Source: Sporomusa termitida
GTDB taxonomy: Bacteria > Bacillota > Negativicutes > Sporomusales > Sporomusaceae
Length of the DNA stretch: 64,000 nucleotides
Direction: 5' to 3'
Assembly (NCBI RefSeq): GCF_007641255.1
Contig: NZ_CP036259.1
Span: forward strand, 806,001-870,000
A program made the position numbers and the translations under genes. The notes beneath the pieces are model-generated. The model made no database searches. It was not told the origin of the DNA and saw only the letters and a program-made list of their open reading frames with translations. Below, piece after piece: positions 9,188 to 17,378 of the stretch (positions are counted from its first letter, which is position 1; each line of letters begins with the position of its first letter).

Positions 9188-9586
9188 CTACCGTGCGGCT
9201 GGCGATATTAATTTATCTTCTTTTAAAATATGGTCGACAAGCCATTCGATAACAAATTTAAGGATTTCTTTTAAATAGGCATTTTGTTCATTATCGATCT
9301 TTGCCAGGTCGATGGATCCCATTTTTTCGATAAACTCATTATGCAACACCTTATGTGACAAAAACTTGGGATATTTATTAGCCAGCATATAGGCCTCTTC
9401 GGCCGCGAAATGTTCTGTTGTATAATCCCGTAGTTCCTCAATAATAGCTACAATGTGATCATATTTGTCAGTTATTAATTCATTGTTTAATAATTTGTCG
9501 ATAGCATTGGCGATCTCAAATAATTTTTTGTGTTGCTCGTCAATGGCAGGGATACCGAGATCATAATCATGTTTCCAAATTACCAC
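9188..9586 (-). CDS. Bacteriohemerythrin
   Basis: Hemerythrin-like four-helix protein (132 aa) that should bind O2, or sense it, at a non-heme di-iron centre in the cytoplasm. Seen ligands: His in WKHDYDLG, His in IDEQHKKLF, His and Glu in HFAAEE, His pairs in HKVLHNEF and the final WLVDHILKED, which is the full standard set. Start: the GTG at 9598 lies inside the AAAGGTGG ribosome binding site, so the GTG at 9586 with 8-nt spacing is preferred. In anaerobes such proteins are linked to oxygen protection; here it lies beside an FMN-binding protein and not far from ferritin-like and catalase genes. Confidence 0.9.
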   Translation of the reverse strand: MVIWKHDYDLGIPAIDEQHKKLFEIANAIDKLLNNELITDKYDHIVAIIEELRDYTTEHFAAEEAYMLANKYPKFLSHKVLHNEFIEKMGSIDLAKIDNEQNAYLKEILKFVIEWLVDHILKEDKLISPAAR

Positions 9587-9671
9587 GGCACTAACCACCT
9601 TTTAATAATTTAATAATAACATTTTCTCCATCCTTGGGATAAGTCCTGTTATAGCGTGAATTGTAAGTAAA

Positions 9672-9716
9672 ATAATAAAAGCGCAGGTTGAAGGAATTTT
9701 ACCTCCGCCTGCGCCC
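9672..9716 (-). terminator. Intrinsic terminator for the FMN-binding protein gene
   Basis: GGCGCAGG ... CCTGCGC type stem (GCGCAGG at 9682 pairs with CCTGCGC at 9707), followed on the minus strand by a TTTTATTATTTT tract. Confidence 0.75.
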
Positions 9717-9724
9717 TTGTGCCC

Positions 9725-10120
9725 TTAGAATTTGATTGTTTTCGCATTACCCTTCATATCCTGGATAGTTGCCTCGGCATTCTCAATATAAAACAACTCA
9801 AAAATGGAATCATCCACACTGTACCTATTAGCGAGCGTTGGCATTGTATCAAGTGCCGCCTGCTTGCTTTGTTTACTTGTGTTAAAAACAGCGTTGCCTT
9901 TTAAGCGTATCCATTCCCCGGTTTTGGCGGTTGTGGATATTTCAATATTGGGATTGGCTTTCAGTTGCTGGTATACAGGCTTTTGGTTGCTTGTACAAAA
10001 ATGCAGTTTGCCTTCGAAATTCATTGCAAAACCGAAAGGGCGAACCTTGGGGGTGTTACCGTCCACAGTGGCCAGATAAAAAATTGAATTTTCAATGAGA
10101 AATTTCAACACTTCTTCCAT
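9725..10120 (-). CDS. Pyridoxamine 5'-phosphate oxidase-family (FMN-binding) protein
   Basis: 131-aa split-barrel flavoprotein of the PNPOx-like group. Recognisable features are the N-terminal FYLATVDGNTPKVRPFGF strand, the Ser/Thr-rich FCTSNQKPVYQQL turn that contacts FMN phosphate, and NAVFNTS. Small members of this family reduce or bind flavins or F420-type substrates rather than doing PLP synthesis. It diverges from an HxlR regulator (10239), a pairing commonly seen for redox-stress genes, so regulation by that HxlR protein is likely but inferred. Confidence 0.85.
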   Translation of the reverse strand: MEEVLKFLIENSIFYLATVDGNTPKVRPFGFAMNFEGKLHFCTSNQKPVYQQLKANPNIEISTTAKTGEWIRLKGNAVFNTSKQSKQAALDTMPTLANRYSVDDSIFELFYIENAEATIQDMKGNAKTIKF

Positions 10121-10238
10121 GACAAATCTCCTTTACTTTATGTATTTTTATGATACGATTATACAATAAAAGGATAATAAAACAAAGTATGCAGTTATTT
10201 CTTACTTAATCAGTAATATATGAGTATTGGAGAGAAGT

Positions 10239-10568
10239 ATGAGCAATAAACACACTGCGCAGGCCGGGTGTCCTGTACTATATGCCCTTAGTCTCATTGG
10301 GGGGAAATGGCACCTGCCAGTGATCTGGGCTCTCAGCCGTCATAAGCTGCTGAGATATAATGAATTAAAAAGAAATGTCTGCGGCATAACGAATATGATG
10401 TTGTCCCAATCGCTGAAAGATCTGGAAAACAATGGTTTAATTAAGCGGGTTCAGTATAACGAGATTCCCCCCCGGGTGGAATACTCGCTTACCGAAGCCG
10501 GTCTGAGTTTATTACCGGCACTGGACGAGTTAGCCAAGTGGGGGGTTAAGCAAATGGTAAGGATATAG
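10239..10568 (+). CDS. HxlR-family transcriptional regulator
   Basis: 109-aa winged helix-turn-helix of the HxlR/YodB type. CPVLYALSLIGGKWHLPVIWAL is the hallmark N-terminal segment, with the conserved Cys that in some relatives senses electrophiles or oxidants, followed by RYNELKR and the wing RVEYSLTEAG. ATG at 10239 is preferred since GGAGAG lies just upstream; ATG 10227 overlaps that site. Divergent from the FMN-binding protein gene with a shared 118-nt AT-rich control region. Confidence 0.9.
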   Translation: MSNKHTAQAGCPVLYALSLIGGKWHLPVIWALSRHKLLRYNELKRNVCGITNMMLSQSLKDLENNGLIKRVQYNEIPPRVEYSLTEAGLSLLPALDELAKWGVKQMVRI

Positions 10569-10749
10569 TTTGCCTGCCTTACGTGTTAGCATGCTGTAAA
10601 ACCGGAATTTATATGCTATGCGACTATTTTACCGTAAATTCTGAGTAAACAAAAAAACAGGGGTAGAGAGTAGCAACCTATTCCTGTAAGAAGACAACAG
10701 TCAACCTGCCTAAACAGATAAATTAGTGTTTACCGGATGGGGGAGAGGG

Positions 10750-11235
10750 ATGCAAGTGAAAAAACAACCGGTACTTATAGTTCTTATCGGGGGTGTAATT
10801 CTTTTGCTTGGCTGGGCGGCAATACATTATTTTATTGCCGGCACGCCTGTCGCCGAGCCGGTTCGCGGCCAGCAGGAAGAAGTTCATGGGCGGCCGCTTA
10901 CCGAGCAAGACCCTGACGACAGTTTGCAGCCAGCCATTGCTGATCCCGGTCTGGCCAAACCGCAAGAAGAGAAACTGGGGTCGCAGCAGTTTATTCCTGA
11001 CAAAGACATAGAATCGTTAAATAATGTGGACAATACGCGCTTTAATCTGTCTAACCATACATATACAATAGAGAAAGAGGAGAAAAAAAGTTTTGAGATC
11101 ATGCCGGGTGTTAATCTGAAAAGCCGGCGCATCCATGTTGAAATCGATGAGGAGGCTAAAGAGTGGATTGAGATTGAACGGAGTCCGTCTAATTCCAATA
11201 GTGATTACCAAATACTGCTCAAAAAGAAATTTTAG
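10750..11235 (+). CDS. Membrane-anchored protein of unknown function
   Basis: 161-aa protein: one N-terminal transmembrane helix (PVLIVLIGGVILLLGWAAI) and a polar, Glu/Lys/Ser-rich remainder predicted outside the membrane. No recognised domain. The C-terminal about 45 residues (SFEIMPGVNLKSRRIHVEID) look like a beta-rich tail. ATG at 10750 is preceded by GGGGGAG; a GTG at 10756 is an alternative. It sits alone between an HxlR gene and a strong terminator. Confidence 0.6.
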   Translation: MQVKKQPVLIVLIGGVILLLGWAAIHYFIAGTPVAEPVRGQQEEVHGRPLTEQDPDDSLQPAIADPGLAKPQEEKLGSQQFIPDKDIESLNNVDNTRFNLSNHTYTIEKEEKKSFEIMPGVNLKSRRIHVEIDEEAKEWIEIERSPSNSNSDYQILLKKKF

Positions 11236-11267
11236 GCGGTTTCCTTGGTATAATCAAGCTAACCTGT

Positions 11268-11301
11268 AAATACCTTTAATGTATATTAATGGTATTTTTT
11301 T
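11268..11301 (+). terminator. Intrinsic terminator
   Basis: AAATACC ... GGTATTT stem extended by TTTAAT / ATTAAT (one mismatch), followed by TTTTTT. Confidence 0.85.
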
Positions 11302-11434
11302 GAGGGTTCCTTAGAGGAAAATATACAATCCGGGGAGAAGTAGCCATAACTGCACCTGCCGCAGGAGCTAAGTAATGGGTGCTTTTCATTTTAAGACAAT
11401 ACCGTGTTGATAATACCTAAAAGGAGTAATTGGC

Positions 11435-11941
11435 ATGAATAATCAGGATAGGCCTAATCTTGGACCGGCAGCTAAGTATAGAATGAAACAAGATCTTGTG
11501 AAAAATGCCTACCGTGAATTTCAGGAACAACAGACTTATGGTCAGCGGGTTGCTGACTATGTTGCCAGGGTAGTCGGCAGCTGGCCGTTCATTATTGGCC
11601 AAAGTGTCATTATTTTAATCTGGATGGGGGCTAATGCCTATTTGGTTTATATGAAGGTAATGGACCCGGGATATTTTGATGCCTGGGATCCATATCCCTT
11701 TATTTTGCTTAATCTGGTGTTAAGCTTTCAGGCGGCTTATACCGGGCCGGTAGTCATGATGAGCCAAAACAGGCAGTCTGAAAAGGACCGTTTAATGGCC
11801 GAACTGGACTATCAGCTTAATAAAAAATCGGCAGAAGAAATCGAGGTTATTATGGCGCATTTGGTATATCAGGATGAGGTTATGAACAAACTGATGTCCC
11901 GGTTAGAGGAGCGGGCAACAACTGCTGACAAAGATAAATGA
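11435..11941 (+). CDS. DUF1003-family membrane protein
   Basis: 168 aa. Two transmembrane helices (about 45-70 and 87-108) with the family pattern GSWPFIIGQSVIILIWMGAN and PYPFILLNLVLSFQAAYTGPVVMMSQNRQ, then a charged C-terminal helix (KKSAEEIEVIMAHLVYQDEVMNKLMSRLEE). Function of the family is not established. AAAGGAG lies 8 bases before ATG 11435. It is preceded by a 130-nt leader containing a GCACC/GGGTGC hairpin of unknown role, and ends at a long terminator. Confidence 0.9.
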   Translation: MNNQDRPNLGPAAKYRMKQDLVKNAYREFQEQQTYGQRVADYVARVVGSWPFIIGQSVIILIWMGANAYLVYMKVMDPGYFDAWDPYPFILLNLVLSFQAAYTGPVVMMSQNRQSEKDRLMAELDYQLNKKSAEEIEVIMAHLVYQDEVMNKLMSRLEERATTADKDK

Positions 11942-11966
11942 GCAAGGCGATTCTGATAATACGAAA

Positions 11967-12006
11967 AGTCTGCCGGTCAGTATTCTGACTGGTAGGCTTT
12001 ATTTTT
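11967..12006. terminator. Bidirectional intrinsic terminator
   Basis: 14-bp stem AGTCTGCCGGTCAG / CTGACTGGTAGGCT with a TATT loop; TTATTTTTT follows on plus and TTTTCG on minus. It lies between the convergent DUF1003 and ABC ATPase genes. Confidence 0.88.
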
Positions 12007-12009
12007 TGG

Positions 12010-12789
12010 TTACCTGATCAGGGGAACACAGGTAATCAGCGATTTATCACAATTTACCTGACCAACAATAACTTTAATGCCATAGGTCTGATAAATATTT
12101 TCTTCTGTAATTACTTCTGCGGGGGAACCCTGCTTGGCAATTTTCCCCCCGGCAATAATGGCGACTGTGTTAGCGGTAAGGAATGCATGGTCAGGAAAGT
12201 GTGTCGACATAATGACAAGCATACCTTGCTCGGCCAGGCTGTTGATGATTTTTAGCAAACGGATTTGATTGCCAAAGTCAAGATGCGAGGTAGGTTCGTC
12301 AAGCAGCAATATTGAAGTTTGCTGGGCAATAACGGCAGCCAGTAAGACCAGTTGCCTTTCGCCGCCGCTTATCTCAGTATAACGTTTGTCCCGCAAGTGG
12401 TATATTCCCAGAGAATTCATGGCCTGCTTGGCGATTTCTATATCCTTTTTACCGGGAACGGCTAAAAAATTAAGGTGCGGTGCTCGGCCCATGAGTACAA
12501 CATCCAGGGCAACAAAAGGGAATGTTGGTATATGGGACTGCGGGACATACGCGATTTTCCGGGTAAGCTCCTGGCGACTCAAACTACGGATATCCTGCCC
12601 GTCAATCTGTATGCACCCTTTGCTTAGCGGCATAAGATTATTCAAGCATTTCATTAATGTTGATTTTCCCGCTCCATTGGGGCCTAATAAACACATAATA
12701 TTTCGTTCTTGGACGGAAAAGCTGATATCGGCAAAAATGTGCCGGGAGCCATCATAAGAGAAGGTTGCCTCATGTACATCCAATCTCAT
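12010..12789 (-). CDS. FecE-type ABC transporter ATP-binding protein
   Basis: Energy-coupling ATPase (259 aa) of an iron-complex/cobalamin/molybdate-type importer. Walker A GPNGAGKST, Q-loop in YVPQSHI, signature SGGERQ, Walker B LLLDEPTSHLD and switch His in STHFPDHAF are all present. Its ATG overlaps the permease stop codon by one base (TAATG), so it is translationally coupled as the last gene of a four-gene operon. Confidence 0.94.
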   Translation of the reverse strand: MRLDVHEATFSYDGSRHIFADISFSVQERNIMCLLGPNGAGKSTLMKCLNNLMPLSKGCIQIDGQDIRSLSRQELTRKIAYVPQSHIPTFPFVALDVVLMGRAPHLNFLAVPGKKDIEIAKQAMNSLGIYHLRDKRYTEISGGERQLVLLAAVIAQQTSILLLDEPTSHLDFGNQIRLLKIINSLAEQGMLVIMSTHFPDHAFLTANTVAIIAGGKIAKQGSPAEVITEENIYQTYGIKVIVGQVNCDKSLITCVPLIR

Positions 12790-13799
12790 TACCAGCCCAC
12801 CTTATTCTTGATAATTAAATAAGCAAAAAACGGTGCGCCGATAAGGGCTGTTAAAATTCCCAGGGGAATTTCGGTCTCAATAAGCGTCCGGGATAAATTG
12901 TCAATCATCAATAAATAGCAGGCTCCGATGGATATACAGGCAGGTATTAGTTTCCTGTGGTCCGGTCCTACCAACAGTCGGCCAATATGAGGTATAACCA
13001 GCCCAACCCACCCAATTGTTCCCGCCAGACAGACGGCTGCTGCGGTAATGACAGTACATAGGAAAATAATTAGGCCGCGCTCCCGTTTGATATTGACACC
13101 AAATGCCAGAGCCTCCTCGTCGCCCATAGATAATATGTTGATCCGCCAGGCCAGTAGGGTCACCAGAAAAATTGAGATGATAATAACAGGCCCGGCTACT
13201 GCCAGGGTGGCTTTACTGACGTTTGCCAGCGATCCCATTAACCAAAATACAATTGCCGGCAGTTTTTCGTAAGGGTCAGCAACATACTTAATCAGTGATA
13301 TCAAAGAGGAAAAAAAAGATCCTACAACCACTCCAGCCAGGATCAGAGCCAAAGTATTGGCCGACTTATACACACTGCTAATTGCATAGGCGCTTACCAC
13401 TGCCAATAAGCCGAAAAGCAAAGCCAAGACCTGAATGAGTATTGTATGTTCAGCCAGCAAAATTGCTAATGCTGCACCAAAGCCGGCCCCGGCCGCAACC
13501 CCCAGGATATAAGGCGAAACCAGGGGATTACGGAATATTCCCTGGAAGGCCGCCCCGGCTACCGATAATCCGGCACCAATGATTAAAGCGGCCAGTATCC
13601 GGGGAAATCTAACTTCAAATATTACTTTTTCCGCCATCGGCGTCCATGTATGTTCAATGGTCGTGAATCCGGAAAAAAGAATTTTGACGACACTATCTAG
13701 GCTGATCGGGTATTTACCAATAACAAACGAAAGAAAAAATAAAACCACCGGCGTTAGGCATAGTATAGATGTAAGGATTGGACGCTTCAGCCTACGCAT
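12789..13799 (-). CDS. FecCD-type ABC transporter permease
   Basis: Integral membrane subunit (336 aa, about 10 helices) of the BtuC/FecCD fold. Conserved segments include RFPRILAALIIGAGLSVAGAAFQ near the N-terminus and the GTIGWVGLVIPHIGR coupling loop that contacts the ATPase. It forms the transmembrane channel with the ATPase encoded by the next gene. Three bases separate its start from the stop codon of the binding protein. Confidence 0.94.
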   Translation of the reverse strand: MRRLKRPILTSILCLTPVVLFFLSFVIGKYPISLDSVVKILFSGFTTIEHTWTPMAEKVIFEVRFPRILAALIIGAGLSVAGAAFQGIFRNPLVSPYILGVAAGAGFGAALAILLAEHTILIQVLALLFGLLAVVSAYAISSVYKSANTLALILAGVVVGSFFSSLISLIKYVADPYEKLPAIVFWLMGSLANVSKATLAVAGPVIIISIFLVTLLAWRINILSMGDEEALAFGVNIKRERGLIIFLCTVITAAAVCLAGTIGWVGLVIPHIGRLLVGPDHRKLIPACISIGACYLLMIDNLSRTLIETEIPLGILTALIGAPFFAYLIIKNKVGW

Positions 13800-13801
13800 T
13801 A

Positions 13802-14887
13802 TTAGTGATCCCCGGTATAAGGCACCCCGTAAAATGTAATGTAGAAATCATTTGCTTTTTCTTGCAGATCAATATCTGAGAATTTCTCCGGATGCAGCTT
13901 TTTGGCTAACCAGAGTTCACCAAGCGCCATTGATTCGGGGCATGGATGCCCCCAGGGTTTTGCATACTCCGGCGCAACATACACCCGGTCATTTTTGACT
14001 GCATCAATTTCTTGCCACGCAGGATTTGTACGAATCTCAGCGGCGACTTTTTTATAGCGATCTTGCACAAAAATAACCTCAGGATTCCATTTCATTATTT
14101 GTTCCATAGTAACCTGCTTATAGCCGTCAATCTCCTCAGCCACATTGCGCCCGCCGGCCCGTTCGATAATGACCTGTGTATACTTGCCTGTCCCATATGT
14201 ATACATATCCGGATTAGCCATATAGCTGGAGACCCGCTGACCAACCAAACCGCTCAGCCTGGTTTTTACCAGCTCGCGACTTTTTAGGGTGTAGTCAACA
14301 AGTTCAGCCGCTTTCTGTTCTCTGCCTACTACGCTGCCAATTAAGGCTACCCCCTCTTTAAAGCCTTCGGTGTATGCATTGTCAGGGTCTTTCAGTTTCG
14401 GGTTTAATTTTGAAGCTTGTTCATAATCAGCTTTATACAAGGAAATTGCAATTACCGGAATACCCAGCTTCTCAATTTGCTCAATCACATTTTTGGGCAT
14501 ATAGTGGGTCACTAACACCAGGTCAGGGTTTAAGTTTGTAAGAGCCTCAAGGTTGACTGTTTCTAGATCACCGGGAGTAGGCAGGTCTTTTAAGCGCGGA
14601 TAAATATCAGAAAGCCGGGGGGATATTAAATTTTGCCATTTATTAATGACGCCGACTAGCTTGTCACCGGCCTGCAGTTCTAAAATAATATCAAGTGTAT
14701 GGTGTTGCAGGCAGACAATTCTTTGGGGCTCAGCGGGAATTATCACCGTACGCCCGAGTTGATCGACAACTGTCCTGGTAGCAGCTTGTAGTCCGGGTAC
14801 GGCCGTTTGCTGTTTGGTTATCCCCAAGAAGCCGCCGGCAATAATCAGCAACAATATACAGCCCAGTACCATAGTACGTTTGGTCAT
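13802..14887 (-). CDS. FecB/BtuF-type ABC substrate-binding protein
   Basis: Exported solute receptor (361 aa). N-terminal hydrophobic segment (MVLGCILLLIIAGGFLGI) acts as signal peptide or anchor; the Cys at residue 10 is not in a clear lipobox. The class III fold is shown by RTVVDQLGRTVIIPAEPQRIVCL and a long connecting helix. Family members carry siderophores, heme, cobalamin, or in the MolA branch molybdate and tungstate. Its genetic coupling to a WtpA-like oxyanion binder argues for the last, as an inference. It is the second gene of the operon. Confidence 0.9.
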   Translation of the reverse strand: MTKRTMVLGCILLLIIAGGFLGITKQQTAVPGLQAATRTVVDQLGRTVIIPAEPQRIVCLQHHTLDIILELQAGDKLVGVINKWQNLISPRLSDIYPRLKDLPTPGDLETVNLEALTNLNPDLVLVTHYMPKNVIEQIEKLGIPVIAISLYKADYEQASKLNPKLKDPDNAYTEGFKEGVALIGSVVGREQKAAELVDYTLKSRELVKTRLSGLVGQRVSSYMANPDMYTYGTGKYTQVIIERAGGRNVAEEIDGYKQVTMEQIMKWNPEVIFVQDRYKKVAAEIRTNPAWQEIDAVKNDRVYVAPEYAKPWGHPCPESMALGELWLAKKLHPEKFSDIDLQEKANDFYITFYGVPYTGDH

Positions 14888-14889
14888 AT

Positions 14890-15807
14890 TTACACATCCT
14901 CTCTTATGTGGTCAAGACACTGGCTAAGATTAAAAAAACGGCGTAGTCGAAAAGGCAAATGCAGGTTGTCCTTTGGCGGAATGATCGGCGGCGACAGTGG
15001 GATAAGGCCGGCAGCAACAATGGGAGCAGTCCCCTGGTCCAGGAGAAATTCAAGAAATTGCAGGGCTAGGTCCCGCCGGCGTGTTGTTTCGATCAGGGTG
15101 ATACTATAGATAATTGGCTGCCCTTTAACAGTCATGACCGTTCCGGGCTGTTTGCCTGATAACTGCAATGCAGCCTGTTCATAATATGATGAATATTCGT
15201 CAGCTGAAAAGTTAATTGCATCAGGCAGGTTAATAAACCGGTAGCTGTTTTGGCGTGCCGTTGATTCATAGCCGAAAAAATAGTCTAACTTGCCACTGGT
15301 GAGCCGCGAACGAATTATTGCACTATCTGTCAGTATATTTTCCGGCAATAGATTAGTATTCAGGCAGTTGAATAAGCCGGCCTGCTTATAATATCTCTCC
15401 GCTAACTGCCAACATAATTTGGTCCGATAGCCGGCCGGGTCCAGTTCCGGGTCAGTATGCCCATAGGTAACGCCAGGCTTTAATAGTATGTTGTACCAAT
15501 TGTCAGGCTGAATAGCGTTGGCATATTGGCTCTGGTCCGAAAAAGACAGAACGAGCCGGTTTTTTGCCAATTGAATATTAAAGGTTGCATATTCAGGTTT
15601 CAGAAAGTCATCAATTATGCTGTAATCGGCCGAAGCAACAATATCGCAGGTGTCAGGATGCTGGATTGCCTTGCGGGCAGCCATTCGTGCACCGCTGCCT
15701 TCCAAATGTACTGATATACCGGGATTTTGAAGCTCAAAAGCTAGGGCAATCGGCTGTAGCACCCTGCTTAAACTTCCTGCATGAAATATTGTTAGTTTTT
15801 TTGTCAA
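14890..15807 (-). CDS. wtpA: WtpA/ModA-like tungstate/molybdate-binding protein without signal peptide
   Basis: Oxyanion-binding protein of about 305 aa of the WtpA type: LTIFHAGSLSRV at the start, EGSGARMAARK, DIVASADYSIIDDF and the TDPELDPAGYR segment are hallmark ligand-binding regions. The striking feature is that the mature fold begins within four residues of the start: no signal peptide, lipobox or transmembrane segment, and none is encoded in another frame just upstream. GGAGG lies 5 bases before TTG 15807, making this the best start (a TTG at 15819 would overlap the binding site). First gene of the operon with a Fec-type ABC importer. It may be a cytoplasmic oxyanion sensor or buffer, or an exported protein that lost its leader. 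Confidence 0.82.
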   Translation of the reverse strand: MTKKLTIFHAGSLSRVLQPIALAFELQNPGISVHLEGSGARMAARKAIQHPDTCDIVASADYSIIDDFLKPEYATFNIQLAKNRLVLSFSDQSQYANAIQPDNWYNILLKPGVTYGHTDPELDPAGYRTKLCWQLAERYYKQAGLFNCLNTNLLPENILTDSAIIRSRLTSGKLDYFFGYESTARQNSYRFINLPDAINFSADEYSSYYEQAALQLSGKQPGTVMTVKGQPIIYSITLIETTRRRDLALQFLEFLLDQGTAPIVAAGLIPLSPPIIPPKDNLHLPFRLRRFFNLSQCLDHIREDV

Positions 15808-15857
15808 GCTAACCTCCAATCATGTTGTATTAATGTATGTATATATTTGTCTATAGC

Positions 15858-15902
15858 AAAAATCAACTAACCCGGAGCATAATTGTGCTTGGTTAGTTGA
15901 TT
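15858..15902 (-). promoter_or_regulatory. Attenuator-like hairpin in the wtpA leader
   Basis: On the minus strand a perfect 12-bp stem AATCAACTAACC / GGTTAGTTGATT encloses an inner AGCA/TGCT stem and is followed directly by TTTTT. It lies 50 nt upstream of the wtpA-like start and no minus-strand gene precedes it, so it looks like a leader terminator rather than the end of a gene. Confidence 0.6.
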
Positions 15903-15982
15903 GCACCATCGTATCAGCAACTTTTTTAGCCTTGAAGGGAGAATTTACTGTTTTTAATAATAAAATAAAAATTAACAAAAAT

Positions 15983-16036
15983 CAATATAAACAAACTTAT
16001 TTTTACATATTAATTTATTTTTATTTGTTTATATTG
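15983..16036. promoter_or_regulatory. 13-bp inverted repeat in divergent control region
   Basis: CAATATAAACAAA (15983-15995) and TTTGTTTATATTG (16024-16036) are perfect inverted copies separated by 28 nt of A/T. The element sits between the oxyanion uptake operon (minus) and the ferritin-like gene (plus). It could be an operator for either. It does not match the E. coli ModE consensus as I know it. Confidence 0.5.
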
Positions 16037-16210
16037 CAATCTGTTTGGCTGCTGGCCTATTCTAAGGCTGTTTGGTAAGAAAATAATCTTAGCGCAACTT
16101 TGGGCTAAAGGTTTATTTTTGATTACCAGCGTTATTTTCGGGGCAAGGCAGGAATCCTGCAATGTACGTGTAAAATTATAAAAGGAAATAAATTATAGGA
16201 GGGTAACCAG

Positions 16211-16714
16211 GTGCAAATTTTTGATTTCGCATTGAAAATGGAATTAGACGGGGAACAATATTACCGGAGCCTTGCCGCCCAAGTGCAATACGACGATCTT
16301 AAAACAGTCTTAATCGGCTTGGCCAATGATGAGCGGTCTCACTATGATATAATACTGGCAGCCCAAAATAATCATTTTCACCCCCCGGCCGCCGCCCCCT
16401 TTTTAGCCGGGCAGCAAAATGTTTTTGCGATTAACAGGGAATTTATTAATCACAATGAAGAATCTATCGTAAAACTAAAAGATGAGCAGATTGACATATA
16501 CAGAGGGGCATTGATAAAAGAACAGGAAAGTGTGGAGCTTTATAAAAATTTACAAGCAACAGCGGTGACGGAGGCGGAAAGAGCAATCTGTATTACGCTC
16601 ATGCAGGAAGAAGAAAAGCATGTGGCTGTGCTGGAGAATATCATTGAGATGCTTAATCATGTTCATGACTGGGTCGAATCGGCCGAGTTCAATCTTAAAG
16701 AAGAGAAATATTAA
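16211..16714 (+). CDS. Ferritin-like diiron protein (rubrerythrin-related)
   Basis: 167 aa, predicted four-helix bundle with two metal motifs, DERSH in the first half and EEEKH in the second, plus a Glu near the start of each pair (ELDGEQYY and EQESVELY). This is the erythrin-domain pattern; no rubredoxin Cys pairs are present. Expected to bind two iron atoms and help remove peroxide or store iron in the cytoplasm. GTG 16211 has AGGAGGG 8 bases upstream. It is followed 19 nt later by an FMN reductase gene, so the two are likely co-transcribed. Confidence 0.87.
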   Translation: MQIFDFALKMELDGEQYYRSLAAQVQYDDLKTVLIGLANDERSHYDIILAAQNNHFHPPAAAPFLAGQQNVFAINREFINHNEESIVKLKDEQIDIYRGALIKEQESVELYKNLQATAVTEAERAICITLMQEEEKHVAVLENIIEMLNHVHDWVESAEFNLKEEKY

Positions 16715-16733
16715 ACAATAGAGGTGATACCTG

Positions 16734-17303
16734 ATGACGGCCAAGAAAATTGGGGTTCTGGTTGGCAGCCTGCGTAAAGAATCATTTTGCCGCAAGGTTG
16801 CTAAGGCCTTGCAGGAACTAACTCCGGCCGGTTTCTCGCTGGAGTTAATTGAAATAGGTGACCTGGCGATGTATAACCAGGATTTGGACGATGAGGGCCA
16901 TCCGCCTGCTGCCTGGACCGCTTTTCGTGAATGTGCAAGGAACTATGACGCCTTTCTTTTCGTTACACCGGAGTATAATCGCTCAGTGCCCGCCGTGCTG
17001 AAAAATGCTCTCGATATCGGCTCACGTCCATTCGGTAAAAATGTACTGGATGGCAAACCAGGGGCAGTAATGAGCGTATCGCCAGGGGGGATAAGTGGAT
17101 TTGGCGCAAATCACCATCTGCGGCAATCACTGGTTTGCTTGAATGTTCCTACTATGCAGCAGCCTGAGGCCTATGTCGGCAATGCGGCGGTGCTTTTTGA
17201 CACAAATGGGGATCTTATTAGTGATAATACACGCGCGTTTTTCCAAAAGTTTATGACCGCATTTACAATATGGATTATGACTAATACTGGCAACAACCGT
17301 TAA
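16734..17303 (+). CDS. NADPH-dependent FMN reductase (ChrR/YieF-like)
   Basis: 189-aa flavodoxin-like oxidoreductase. The FMN phosphate loop GSLRKESFCRK and the isoalloxazine-contacting TPEYNRSVPAVLKNALD segment are diagnostic of this family, as is SVSPGGISGFGA. Relatives reduce quinones, chromate or free flavins at the expense of NAD(P)H. Likely in one unit with the upstream diiron protein. Its stop is followed by the 41-nt repeat tract and then a terminator, so the repeats probably lie in its 3' untranslated region. Confidence 0.9.
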   Translation: MTAKKIGVLVGSLRKESFCRKVAKALQELTPAGFSLELIEIGDLAMYNQDLDDEGHPPAAWTAFRECARNYDAFLFVTPEYNRSVPAVLKNALDIGSRPFGKNVLDGKPGAVMSVSPGGISGFGANHHLRQSLVCLNVPTMQQPEAYVGNAAVLFDTNGDLISDNTRAFFQKFMTAFTIWIMTNTGNNR

Positions 17304-17378
17304 TTGATACTGCCTATATATTTCCATGTATTAATACATGAAATCGGCAGATACTATGAGTGTAAAGGGTCTGTAATG

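Noticed and set aside
11330-11400. Possible riboswitch before the DUF1003 gene (GGGGAGAAGTAGC similar to yybP-ykoY L1)
   Set aside because: The L1 motif has an insertion, the L3 region is absent and the element is too short; only a simple GCACC/GGGTGC hairpin is seen.
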